Shown one piece after another: positions 9,198 to 17,484 of a stretch of 64,000 nt of DNA. Below the pieces are notes generated by a model. The model was not told the DNA's origin and searched no databases. It saw only the letters and a list, made by a program, of their open reading frames with translations. The DNA is from Caccoplasma sp905210875 (lineage in GTDB: Bacteria; Bacteroidota; Bacteroidia; Bacteroidales; UBA11471). Numbering within the stretch: position 1 is the stretch's first letter; every line of letters starts with the position of its first letter. The translations under genes and the position numbers were made by a program. The stretch is from NCBI GenBank assembly GCA_963931635.1, contig OZ007034.1, forward strand, positions 682,001-746,000. Reading direction: 5' to 3'.

Positions 9198-9731
9198 TTA
9201 CTGACGGACAATCTCCATCAACTTAATGTCGAATATCAGTGTCGAGTAGGGTTTTATGCTACCTCTCGACTGCACACCGTATCCAAGATTCTGGGGGATA
9301 ATGACCCGACACGAGTCTCCCACGTGCATATGTTCCATGGCCACGGCCCAACCGTCGACGAGAGATGATATCTTAGCCGTCATGGGGTTAGAGGGACTTT
9401 GGTAAGTAGCGTCAAAGACCGTGCCATCGATCAGTTGACCCTTATAGCACACCTTGACAAAACTGGTGTAATAGGGCGATACCGTCCCTGTACCACGCTT
9501 GTAGTAATGCATCAAGACACAACTCGACGGGTCCCAATTGGGCGACACGACATCATACACCCGCTTACCATCAGCATCGGTTTCCAACTTGGCGGCTTCG
9601 AAATAAGCCACATTTTCGTTGTTCCAATCCAGATATTGGGAAACCGTATCTTCAACATCGTCGTTGCAGGCTGTCATGGCCAGCAAGCAACACGACAGCA
9701 ACGAAAGAAAAAAGTTTCTTGCTTTTTCCAT
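9198..9731 (-). CDS. FKBP-type peptidyl-prolyl cis-trans isomerase lipoprotein
   Basis: A 177-residue protein with a lipoprotein signal peptide (lipobox LAMTAC, cysteine 21) followed by a short acidic linker and one FKBP domain from about residue 78 to the end. Typical FKBP elements are present: VCYKGQLIDGTVFDATY, VDGWAVAMEHMHVGD, and the C-terminal SIKPYSTLIFDIKLMEI. It should speed proline isomerisation of exported proteins at the periplasmic face of a membrane. It lies 20 bases before GSCFA and 26 after lemA. Confidence 0.92.
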   Translation of the reverse strand: MEKARNFFLSLLSCCLLAMTACNDDVEDTVSQYLDWNNENVAYFEAAKLETDADGKRVYDVVSPNWDPSSCVLMHYYKRGTGTVSPYYTSFVKVCYKGQLIDGTVFDATYQSPSNPMTAKISSLVDGWAVAMEHMHVGDSCRVIIPQNLGYGVQSRGSIKPYSTLIFDIKLMEIVRQ

Positions 9732-9757
9732 GTGTATGAATATCGTTGGGTTCTTGA

Positions 9758-10348
9758 TTAAAATTTAACGACAGGAGCCACTTCGGCACCCTCAGCTGCG
9801 GTAAACTGAGGTTTCTTTTCGAAACCGAACATCGAGGCGATAATCGAAGCCGGGAAACGACGAATCATTACATTATAGCTTTTCACTGCCTCGGAATAGC
9901 GTGTACGAGCCACGGCAATGCGATTTTCGGTGCCTTCGAGCTGAGCCTGCAAATCACGGAAATTCTCGTTGGCCTTCAAGTCGGGATAATTCTCGGCAAC
10001 AGCCAGCAGGCGCGACAACGCCCCCGACAACTCGCCTTGTGCAGCCTGGAAGGCTTCCAGGTTTTCGGGCGTAAGGTTATCGGCCGAGAGGGTTACCTGT
10101 GTGGCCTTGGCACGAGCCGACACCACAGCCTCGAGAGTCGACTGCTCGTGCGCTGCATAGCCTTTCACCGTCGATACCAGATTCGGTATCAGGTCATTGC
10201 GACGCTGATATTGGGCTTCGACTTTGGCCCACTCTCCACCTATTGTCTCTTCGCCGGCCACCATGGTATTGTAGGTACCTACCCCCATGACCACGACGAT
10301 AATCACGATAAGCAGGATCACGCCTGCCACGATATATCCTTTTTTCAT
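9758..10348 (-). CDS. lemA: LemA family membrane protein
   Basis: A 196-residue protein with one N-terminal transmembrane segment (about residues 5-27) followed by the all-helical LemA domain: GEETIGGEWAKVEAQYQRR, then NLVSTVKGYAAHE, and the RYSEAVKSYNVMIRRFP core. Length and layout are normal for the family. The function of LemA is not firmly known; it often occurs near membrane proteases or phosphatases but here sits between glyS and an FKBP isomerase, spaced 21 and 26 bases, so it is probably cotranscribed with them. Confidence 0.92.
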   Translation of the reverse strand: MKKGYIVAGVILLIVIIVVVMGVGTYNTMVAGEETIGGEWAKVEAQYQRRNDLIPNLVSTVKGYAAHEQSTLEAVVSARAKATQVTLSADNLTPENLEAFQAAQGELSGALSRLLAVAENYPDLKANENFRDLQAQLEGTENRIAVARTRYSEAVKSYNVMIRRFPASIIASMFGFEKKPQFTAAEGAEVAPVVKF

Positions 10349-10369
10349 ACGTTTATGCTTAAAAATAAA

Positions 10370-11920
10370 TCAATCGTTCGCAATTTTACGCAAGAGCGAT
10401 TTCATCGACACCTGCTCGCCAATAATCTGAGCCAATTCGCAGATAGGCACCCGTTGCTGTTCCATGGTATCGCGGAAACGTATCGTTACACAGTTGTCGG
10501 TGAGCGTATCGTGGTCGACCGTTACGCAGAACGGCGTTCCGACAGCATCCTGCCGACGATACCGCTTGCCGATGGAATCTTTTTCGTCGTATTGACATCT
10601 GAAATCGAAACGCAGCATATCCATAATCTCACGGGCTTTCTCGGGCAGACCGTCTTTTTTCACCAACGGTAAAACAGCCAGCTTGATAGGAGCTAATGCT
10701 GCCGGCAGGCGCAATACCACGCGAGTCTCGCCGTCGGGCAACTGCTCTTCGCAATACGAGCCGGCCATTACGCTCAGGAACATACGGTCTACACCGATGG
10801 AGGTTTCGATGACATAGGGCACATACGACTCGTTGAGTTCGGGGTCGAAATACTGCAACTTCTTGCCGGAGTATTTCTCATGGTTCGACAAGTCAAAGTT
10901 TGTACGCGAGTGAATGCCCTCCACCTCTTTGAAACCGAACGGCATCTCAAACTCGATGTCGGTCGCAGCGTTGGCATAGTGAGCCAGCTTTTCGTGGTCG
11001 TGGAAACGATATTTCTCATCTCCGAGACCGAGGGCCTTGTGCCATTTGAGACGGGTCTCTTTCCACTTGGCAAACCATTTGAGCTCTTCTCCGGGGCGTA
11101 CAAAGAATTGCATCTCCATCTGTTCAAACTCACGCATACGGAAGATGAACTGACGGGCTACGATTTCATTGCGGAAAGCCTTTCCTATCTGGGCGATACC
11201 GAAGGGAATACGCATACGGCCGGTCTTCTGCACATTAAGGTAGTTGACAAAGATACCTTGAGCGGTCTCGGGGCGAAGATATATTTTCATCGTACCATCG
11301 GCTGTGGAGCCCATCTCGGTCGAGAACATAAGATTGAACTGACGAACGTCGGTCCAGTTGCGGGTACCGCTCAGAGGGCAGGCAATTTCATAATCGAGAA
11401 TGATTTGGCGCAACTCGGGAAGATTGTTCTCGTTCATAGCCTTGGCATAACGGGCGTGCAACTCATCGCGTTTGGCGATGTGCTCCTGCACGCGGGGATT
11501 GGTCTGACGGAAAAGAGCCTCGTCGAAATTATCGCCGAAACGCTTGGCGGCCTTCTCCACCTCCTTCTCGATTTTCTCGTCCATCTTGGCTATCAGGTCT
11601 TCGATGAGCACATCGGCGCGATAGCGTTTCTTGGAGTCCTTATTGTCGATAAGAGGGTCGTTAAAGGCATCGACGTGACCCGATGCTTTCCAGATGGTCG
11701 GGTGCATGAAAATCGCCGAGTCGATACCCACGATATTTTCGTGCAGCAACACCATGCTGTCCCACCAGTATTTCTTGATATTATTTTTCAGTTCCACTCC
11801 CATCTGCCCGTAATCATAGACGGCGCTGAGGCCATCGTATATTTCGCTCGACGGGAAGACGAACCCATATTCTTTACAATGCGAAATCAGTTTTTTAAAA
11901 ACATCTTCTTGCTGTGCCAT
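10370..11920 (-). CDS. glyS: glycyl-tRNA synthetase, dimeric eukaryote/archaea type
   Basis: A 516-residue class II synthetase that charges tRNA-Gly. The ATG at 11920 (MAQQEDVFKKL) is preferred to an in-frame start 20 codons upstream because the extra segment is not family-like. Class II motif 2 is seen as FRNEIVARQFIFRMREFEQ and motif 3 as TSIGVDRMFLSVM; the C-terminal anticodon-binding domain begins near LAPIKLAVLPLVKK. This single-chain alpha2 form differs from the alpha2beta2 enzyme of Escherichia coli and is the usual one in Bacteroidetes. It is the first gene of the probable operon glyS, lemA, FKBP, GSCFA, murF-alr. Confidence 0.96.
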   Translation of the reverse strand: MAQQEDVFKKLISHCKEYGFVFPSSEIYDGLSAVYDYGQMGVELKNNIKKYWWDSMVLLHENIVGIDSAIFMHPTIWKASGHVDAFNDPLIDNKDSKKRYRADVLIEDLIAKMDEKIEKEVEKAAKRFGDNFDEALFRQTNPRVQEHIAKRDELHARYAKAMNENNLPELRQIILDYEIACPLSGTRNWTDVRQFNLMFSTEMGSTADGTMKIYLRPETAQGIFVNYLNVQKTGRMRIPFGIAQIGKAFRNEIVARQFIFRMREFEQMEMQFFVRPGEELKWFAKWKETRLKWHKALGLGDEKYRFHDHEKLAHYANAATDIEFEMPFGFKEVEGIHSRTNFDLSNHEKYSGKKLQYFDPELNESYVPYVIETSIGVDRMFLSVMAGSYCEEQLPDGETRVVLRLPAALAPIKLAVLPLVKKDGLPEKAREIMDMLRFDFRCQYDEKDSIGKRYRRQDAVGTPFCVTVDHDTLTDNCVTIRFRDTMEQQRVPICELAQIIGEQVSMKSLLRKIAND

Positions 11921-12008
11921 AATTTTTGTCTCTGTTTTTTGAATCAAGCCGGGACACCGAGTCCCGCTAATAATCTGCAAAGTAAATGATTTTTTCCGAT
12001 TAAATTTG

Positions 12009-12016
12009 TATTTTTG
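12009..12016 (+). promoter_or_regulatory. -7 box likely serving parC
   Basis: TATTTTTG matches TAnnTTTG and lies 82 bases before the parC ATG in the divergent gap with glyS (11921-12097). I see no good TTTG at -33, so the assignment is tentative. The glyS promoter must lie in the same gap; a near match, TTACTTTG on the minus strand at about 11985-11978, is the best candidate. Confidence 0.4.
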
Positions 12017-12097
12017 CAGGAGGTTCTTACTTTCCGTACCTAAAAATATTTAAAGTGAGAACATTTCTGTTCTTTTTTCTACATTAACTCAGCCTCT

Positions 12098-14740
12098 ATG
12101 AACGACGAAGAGAAAGATAACCCCACAGCCAACCTCGCCAACGACGAGGCCGACTCTACCGAGAGCCACTCTTCCTACAAAATACCCGAGGGAGACAAAG
12201 CCGACATCAAGTTGCAACTTACCGGCATGTACCAAGACTGGTTTCTCGACTATGCCTCCTACGTTATCCTGCAACGCGCCGTTCCCCATATCGAAGACGG
12301 ATTGAAGCCAGTCCAGCGACGCATACTCCATGTCATGAAGCGCATGGAAGACGGCCGCAACAACAAGGTGGCCAGCATCGTAGGCGAGACCATGAAGTTT
12401 CACCCCCACGGCGATGCCTCGATATACGAGACACTCGTCAAACTGGGACAGAAGGAATTGCTCATCGACTGCCAGGGAAACTGGGGTAACATACTCACCG
12501 GTGCAGGTGCCGCTGCCGGCCGATACATCGAAGCACGGCTCACCAAGTTTGCCCTCGAAACCCTGTACAGCCCCAAAATCACCGAATGGCGCCCCTCCTA
12601 CGACGGTCGCAACAAAGAGCCCATCACGCTGCCCACCAAGTTCCCGCTCCTGCTGGCTCAGGGCGTAGAAGGTATCGCCGTGGGCCTCTCGGTCAAAATT
12701 CTGCCCCACAACTTCAATGAACTGCTCGACGCCTCCATCGCCTACCTGCAAGGCGAGCCGTTTACACTCTATCCCGACTTTCAGACCGGCGGATTCATCG
12801 ACGTCTCTCGTTATAACGACGGTGAACGGGGCGGTTCGGTCAAGGTGCGCGCCAAAATCGAGAAACGTGACCAGCGCACCCTGGCCATCACCGAGATTCC
12901 CTACGGGAAAACGACACCCGTCATCATCGACTCAATACTGAAAGCCAACGACAAAGGAAAAATAAAGATACGGAAAATCGACGACATCACCGCCGCGCAG
13001 GCCGAGATACTCGTGCATTTACAGGCCGGCACCTCGTCGGACAAAGCCATCGACGCTCTCTATGCCTTTACCGACTGCGAGGTGAGCCTGTCGCCCAACT
13101 GCTGCGTGATATGCGACAACAAGCCGCTCTTCCTCTCGGTGAGCGAGGTGCTGCGCCGCAACACCGACCGCACCAAAGCGTTGCTGCAAGCCGAGTTGCG
13201 CATACAGCGCGACGAGTTGTGCGAGTCGCTGCACTTCCTCTCGCTCGAAAAAATCTTCATCGAGGAGCGTATCTACAAAGACAAAGACTTTGAAGAGAGT
13301 GCCACCATGGACGAGGCCGTGGCCCACATCGACCGTCGGCTCGACCCATTCAAGAAGGATTTCCTTCGCGAAATCACCCGCGACGACATACTCCGCCTCA
13401 TGGAGATAAAGATGGCCCGCATCTTGAAATTCAACGCCGACAAGACCGACAGGCAGATTGCCGCCATCAAGGCCGACATCGAAGAGATAGACAACAACCT
13501 CGCCCACATGACCGACTTCACGATACGCTGGTTCCGTCACCTGAAAGAGAAATACGGGGCCGCCTATCCCCGTCGCACCACCATACGCAGTTTCGACGCC
13601 ATCGAGGCGGCCAAGGTCGTCGAGGCCAACGAGAAACTCTACATCAACCGCGACGAGGGCTTCATCGGCACCGGATTGAAGCGCGACGAGTTTGTATGCA
13701 ACTGCTCCGACATCGACGACATCATCATCTTCTACAAAGACGGCAAATACAAGGTCGTGAAGGTGAGCGAGAAGATGTTTGTCGGTAAAAACATTCTCTA
13801 CCTCGACGTATTCAAGCGCAACGACACACGCACCATCTACAACGTCATATACCGCAACGGCAAAGAGGGTCTTCACTACATGAAACGTTTCGCCGTCACA
13901 GGCATTACCCGCGACAAGGAATACGACCTCACACAGGGCACACCGGGCTCCAAGGTGGTGTGGTTCAGCGCCAATGCCAACGGCGAAGCCGAAATCCTGA
14001 AAATCGTGTTCAAACCGAAGCCCCGTCTGAAAACGCCATTCATCGAAAAAGATTTCAGCAGCATCGCCATCAAGGGACGGCAATCGATGGGCAACATCGT
14101 TACCCACAACGAGATACATCGCATCTCGCTGAAAGAGCGCGGGGGCTCGACCCTCGGCGGGCGGCAGGTATGGTTCGACCACGACGTGCTACGCCTCAAC
14201 TACGACGGCCGCGGCGAGTACCTCGGCGAGTTCCACAGCGGCGAGCAGATTCTTGTCATTCTCCGCAACGGAACCTTCTACACCACCTCGTTCGACGCCG
14301 GCAACCACTACGATCCCGACATTCTCCGCATCGAGAAATTCGCCCCCGAGCGGGTGTGGACAGCCGCCCTCTTCGATGCCGACCAGGGCTACCCCTATCT
14401 CAAACGCTTCCAGTTTGAAGCCTCGACCAAGAAACAGAGCTTCCTGGGCGACAATTCTCAATCGCGATTGATACTGCTCTCGACAGAGCCTTATCCCCGC
14501 ATTGAGATAAAATTTGGAGGAGACGATGCATTCAGAGAGCCCCTCACCCTCGAAGCGGCCGACTTCATCGGTGTGAAAAGCTTCCGGGCCAAAGGGAAAC
14601 GACTGACCACCTATACCGTCGAAAGTATCACTGAGCTCGAACCGACACGCCACGAAGAGCCGACTGTCGAAGAGCCGCAGGAAGAAATGCCCACCTTCAA
14701 CCCCGAGCCCAACGAAAACGGACAAAGTTCGCTCTTCTGA
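12098..14740 (+). CDS. parC: DNA topoisomerase IV subunit A (GyrA/ParC family)
   Basis: An 880-residue type IIA topoisomerase breakage-reunion subunit. The winged-helix region has FHPHGDASIYE (101-111, the quinolone-determining segment) and the catalytic tyrosine 143 in GRYIEARL. A long coiled-coil part around residues 430-490 and a beta-pinwheel-like C-terminal half follow. It is annotated as ParC-like because the sequence after the catalytic core lacks an obvious GyrA box and the acidic, Pro/Glu-rich tail is typical of the Bacteroidetes topoisomerase IV A subunit. It acts in the cytoplasm on decatenation with ParE, which is not in this window. DUF3316 and S41 genes follow closely and may be cotranscribed. 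Confidence 0.9.
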   Translation: MNDEEKDNPTANLANDEADSTESHSSYKIPEGDKADIKLQLTGMYQDWFLDYASYVILQRAVPHIEDGLKPVQRRILHVMKRMEDGRNNKVASIVGETMKFHPHGDASIYETLVKLGQKELLIDCQGNWGNILTGAGAAAGRYIEARLTKFALETLYSPKITEWRPSYDGRNKEPITLPTKFPLLLAQGVEGIAVGLSVKILPHNFNELLDASIAYLQGEPFTLYPDFQTGGFIDVSRYNDGERGGSVKVRAKIEKRDQRTLAITEIPYGKTTPVIIDSILKANDKGKIKIRKIDDITAAQAEILVHLQAGTSSDKAIDALYAFTDCEVSLSPNCCVICDNKPLFLSVSEVLRRNTDRTKALLQAELRIQRDELCESLHFLSLEKIFIEERIYKDKDFEESATMDEAVAHIDRRLDPFKKDFLREITRDDILRLMEIKMARILKFNADKTDRQIAAIKADIEEIDNNLAHMTDFTIRWFRHLKEKYGAAYPRRTTIRSFDAIEAAKVVEANEKLYINRDEGFIGTGLKRDEFVCNCSDIDDIIIFYKDGKYKVVKVSEKMFVGKNILYLDVFKRNDTRTIYNVIYRNGKEGLHYMKRFAVTGITRDKEYDLTQGTPGSKVVWFSANANGEAEILKIVFKPKPRLKTPFIEKDFSSIAIKGRQSMGNIVTHNEIHRISLKERGGSTLGGRQVWFDHDVLRLNYDGRGEYLGEFHSGEQILVILRNGTFYTTSFDAGNHYDPDILRIEKFAPERVWTAALFDADQGYPYLKRFQFEASTKKQSFLGDNSQSRLILLSTEPYPRIEIKFGGDDAFREPLTLEAADFIGVKSFRAKGKRLTTYTVESITELEPTRHEEPTVEEPQEEMPTFNPEPNENGQSSLF

Positions 14741-14761
14741 TCACTCAATCCACAACCGGCC

Positions 14762-15634
14762 ATGATGTACCAATGTCTCAGACCGATAGCCTTGTTGCTC
14801 ACTTTCATAGGGAACGTATGGATGAACAACCTATATGCCCAAAAGGTCGAAACGGATAGCAACACCCGAAAGGAACGGCCGGTATTCGTATCGACCTCAC
14901 TTCTCGCCGGAAGAAGCACACTGCACGACAGTTATCTCTCCATCAGTAACTACAAAGGGGGTGAATGGGGACTTATGCACGAACGAATGAGGGTTCTACC
15001 TTTTGGGGGAAATCGCTGGGTCATGCGGCATCGCATCGACGCCTCGGCATCAAATGCTTTCGGGACGTCAAGCAACGGACATCTCATCTCGGCCATGCTC
15101 GATTACAGCTACGGGCAACTCTACACCTTGCGCTTCCCCTGTGGGCTCACCTGGCGCACCGGTGGAGAAATCGAACTCTCGGGAGGGGCTCTCTACAACC
15201 CCAGCAACTCCAACAACCCCGCTGCCGCCAAGGTCAATCTCTCACTGGGATTCTCTGAAATGCTCACCTACACCCTGCATCTGGGCCGCCTGCCCGTCAC
15301 ACTGCGATACCAACTCTCGCTCCCGGTTGTGTCGCTCTTCTTCTCGCCGGGATACGGTGAGAGCTACTACGAAATCTTCTACTTGGGCAACCGCGCAGGC
15401 ATCGTCAAGTGCGGGTCGTGGCACAACCGTTTCGACATGAACAACCTCTTCACCGTCGAAATACCCATAGGCCGCGCGGCCCTGCGCATCGGCTACGACA
15501 ACCGCATACGCAGCAGCCGTGCCAATCACCTCGACTACTTCCATTACTCCAATGCATTCGTCATCGGCGTAGCCACCTCCATCACCCGTCTTAAAAACAG
15601 CCAGGGAGCCACGTCCATGTCGGCCTACTATTAA
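14762..15634 (+). CDS. DUF3316-type exported protein, probably outer membrane
   Basis: A 290-residue protein with a signal peptide ending NNLYAQ (Gln at the mature N-terminus). The rest alternates short hydrophobic and polar stretches like an outer-membrane beta-barrel: SYGQLYTLRFPCGLTWRTG, LPVTLRYQLSLPVVSLFFSPGYGESYYE and LRIGYDNRIRSS. It matches what I know of the DUF3316 family of Bacteroidetes; no function is established. It starts 21 bases after parC and ends 8 bases before the S41 peptidase gene, so all three are probably read together, although a functional link with topoisomerase is not obvious. Confidence 0.75.
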   Translation: MMYQCLRPIALLLTFIGNVWMNNLYAQKVETDSNTRKERPVFVSTSLLAGRSTLHDSYLSISNYKGGEWGLMHERMRVLPFGGNRWVMRHRIDASASNAFGTSSNGHLISAMLDYSYGQLYTLRFPCGLTWRTGGEIELSGGALYNPSNSNNPAAAKVNLSLGFSEMLTYTLHLGRLPVTLRYQLSLPVVSLFFSPGYGESYYEIFYLGNRAGIVKCGSWHNRFDMNNLFTVEIPIGRAALRIGYDNRIRSSRANHLDYFHYSNAFVIGVATSITRLKNSQGATSMSAYY

Positions 15635-15642
15635 ACCGAAGC

Positions 15643-16680
15643 ATGAAAAGATTACAGCACATAGGCATATACCTTCTGCTGGCAGCCATCTGCCTGGTAG
15701 CCGGCACGACAGCCTGTTCGCCCGAAGAGGAATTTGACCAGACGCCCTACGGCAACTTCGACGCATTATGGACCATTCTCGACCAACGGTACTGTTTCTT
15801 TGCCTACAAAAACATCGACTGGGACGATGTCTACACCTCCTACCGAGCCCGACTCGACGATGAGATGACCGACAAAGAGTTGTTCGGTGTTATGGCCGAG
15901 ATGCTCGACGAACTGAAAGACGGTCATGTCAATCTCTCCTCGGCCTTTGACGTGGCCCGTTACTGGGACTGGTTTGAAGACTACCCTTCCAACTTCGACC
16001 GCACGCTGGTCATGGAAAACTACCTGCATCAGCCCGACTACCAGATTGCATCGAGCCTCTACTACCGCGTACTCGACGACTGCAACATCGGATACATCTA
16101 CTACGAGAGCTTCTCTGACCCCATAGGCGACGGCAACCTCGACGAGGTACTGCTGGCATTCTCCTCGTGCGACGGGATCATCATCGACGTCAGAAACAAT
16201 GGCGGAGGGCAACTCTCGACCGTACAGCAACTGGCCGCACGATTTACCACCGACGAATTTACCAGCGGCTACATACAACACAAAACCGGCCCCGGACACA
16301 ACGACTTCTCGCAACTATATCCCGTCACGCAGAAGAGTGCCGACGCCGACCGCATGCACTTTGCCAAGCCGGTAGCCATTCTCACCAATCGCAAATGTTA
16401 CAGCGCCACCAACGACTTCGTATCGGTCATGAGCAACCTGCCACAAGTGTGCATCATCGGCGACCGCACAGGAGGAGGCAGCGGTCTGCCCTTCTCATCG
16501 GAGTTGCCCAACGGCTGGGTAATCCGGTTCTCGGCCTCGCCTATATACAACACGCAGAAAGAACATACCGAATTCGGTATCGAGCCCGACATTGCCGCAC
16601 AACTCCTCAGCGAAGATATTGAGAAGGGCATTGATACCATTATAGAGAGAGCCAAGGTGTGGATACTCACCGGTCGGTAA
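15643..16680 (+). CDS. S41-family peptidase lipoprotein (tail-specific/tricorn-like)
   Basis: A 345-residue protein with a lipoprotein signal (lipobox GTTAC, cysteine 25). The N-terminal part has the FDALWTILDQRYCFF segment common in Bacteroidetes S41 peptidases, then a compact region and the S41 core: DGIIIDVRNNGGGQLS and NRKCYSATNDF with the likely nucleophile Ser254. The usual lysine of CtpA (GKG) is not seen: the matching segment reads GDRTGGGSGLP, as in tricorn-like members, so another residue would have to act as base. I see no clear PDZ domain. It probably cleaves peptides in the periplasm. Confidence 0.85.
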   Translation: MKRLQHIGIYLLLAAICLVAGTTACSPEEEFDQTPYGNFDALWTILDQRYCFFAYKNIDWDDVYTSYRARLDDEMTDKELFGVMAEMLDELKDGHVNLSSAFDVARYWDWFEDYPSNFDRTLVMENYLHQPDYQIASSLYYRVLDDCNIGYIYYESFSDPIGDGNLDEVLLAFSSCDGIIIDVRNNGGGQLSTVQQLAARFTTDEFTSGYIQHKTGPGHNDFSQLYPVTQKSADADRMHFAKPVAILTNRKCYSATNDFVSVMSNLPQVCIIGDRTGGGSGLPFSSELPNGWVIRFSASPIYNTQKEHTEFGIEPDIAAQLLSEDIEKGIDTIIERAKVWILTGR

Positions 16681-16813
16681 GTTCCCAGTACTACAAATCA
16701 TGGCACCACCACGGTTGGCAAGAGATACACCATGCCCTTGCGTCTTCTCTCGTTGCATCGTTGAGTGGGACTATGTTTTAATGGCAGAAGAAACGCACAA
16801 AAAGCTGTAGAAA

Positions 16814-16915
16814 GTGAGGTTCCCCAAAGGAGGTAATCCTTCCACGGGAAGGCTGCAGAAAAAGGGTCCACCCGTACGCAGCAACCTCCAAGGGGAAAAA
16901 TACTATCTACTTCAC
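16814..16915 (+). ncRNA. candidate structured RNA with a three-way junction, family unknown
   Basis: Nested pairings: GTGA (16814-16817) with TCAC (16912-16915); TTCCCC (16820-16825) with GGGGAA (16892-16897); GGAGGT (16829-16834) with ACCTCC (16884-16889). Inside lie a hairpin CCTTCC/GGAAGG (16838-16852) and an arm CTGC/GCAG (16853-16856, 16878-16881) ending in GGG-TCCA-CCC (16864-16873). A terminator with T-run follows on the plus strand, so plus is the more likely strand, but the same folds exist on minus. It could be a small RNA, or the 3' end of the S41 or rplQ mRNA. It does not match SRP, tmRNA, 5S or RNase P motifs that I know. A possible weak -7 box (TATGTTTT) is at 16772-16779. Confidence 0.4.
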
Positions 16916-16926
16916 GGCACAAAAAA

Positions 16927-16953
16927 ACGAGTATCGGAAAATCCGATACTCGT
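16927..16953. terminator. strong bidirectional terminator between S41 peptidase and rplQ
   Basis: A 12-bp perfect stem, 16927-16938 with 16942-16953, loop AAA, flanked by an A-run on the left and a T-run on the right. It can end the minus-strand ribosomal superoperon after rplQ and plus-strand transcripts from the S41 gene or the RNA candidate. Confidence 0.9.
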
Positions 16954-16978
16954 TTTTACTATCAAGCTGAAAATATAG

Positions 16979-17479
16979 TTACTTCTCTGCGGGAGCCTCG
17001 GCAGCAGGTGCTTCGGTAGCAGGAGTCTCAGCGGCAGGTGCTTCAGCAGCAGGTGCAGCAGCAGCCTTTTTCGAGCGACGGGTACGGCTCTTCTTGGCTG
17101 TTTTTTCTTTCAACATATTTTCGTTGTAGTCAACAAGCTCAATAAAGCAGGTCTTGGCATTGTCGCCCAAGCGGTTTCCTGTTTTAAGAATACGGGTGTA
17201 ACCTCCGGGACGGTCGGCTACTTTCTCAGCAATATTCTTGAAAAGCTCGGTAACGGCTTCTTTGCTTTGCAGGTAGCTGAATACGACACGACGCGAAGCA
17301 GTGGTGTCTTCTTTGGAACGGTTGATCAGAGGCTCAACATATACTCTCAACGCCTTGGCTTTAGCCAAAGTCGTAAAGATTCTTTTGTGAAGAATCAGCG
17401 AAGTCGCCATATTGGAGAGCAGAGCATCTCTGTGAGATTTGGTGCGTCCTAAGTGGTTGAATTTTTTATTGTGTCTCAT
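16979..17479 (-). CDS. rplQ: 50S ribosomal protein L17
   Basis: A 166-residue L17, the last gene of the superoperon, 5 bases after rpoA. The first 120 residues are standard: MRHNKKFNHLGRTKSHRDAL, and RPGGYTRILKTGNRLGDNA. L17 binds 23S rRNA near the exit of the peptide tunnel. The C-terminal 45 residues are an unusual extension: a basic patch (KKSRTRRSKK) followed by a low-complexity Ala-Pro-Glu tail with repeated PAAEAPA-like units, absent from the roughly 127-residue Escherichia coli protein. Confidence 0.97.
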   Translation of the reverse strand: MRHNKKFNHLGRTKSHRDALLSNMATSLILHKRIFTTLAKAKALRVYVEPLINRSKEDTTASRRVVFSYLQSKEAVTELFKNIAEKVADRPGGYTRILKTGNRLGDNAKTCFIELVDYNENMLKEKTAKKSRTRRSKKAAAAPAAEAPAAETPATEAPAAEAPAEK

Positions 17480-17484
17480 CGTTA

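Larger units (their letters stand above)
16681..16978. other. gene-free gap between convergent S41 peptidase and rplQ
   Basis: No credible reading frame is present on either strand. The stretch holds a structured-RNA candidate (16814-16915) and a strong terminator (16927-16953). The first 130 bases show nothing else that I can support. Confidence 0.7.

Noticed and set aside
16814..16915. Identity of the RNA candidate as SRP or 6S RNA
   Set aside because: The conserved GGAAG-type SRP loop context and the long 6S central bubble are absent or do not fit.
16698..16922. 74-codon minus-strand frame in the RNA candidate region
   Set aside because: It has no motif, starts inside structured sequence, and runs through the inverted repeats.
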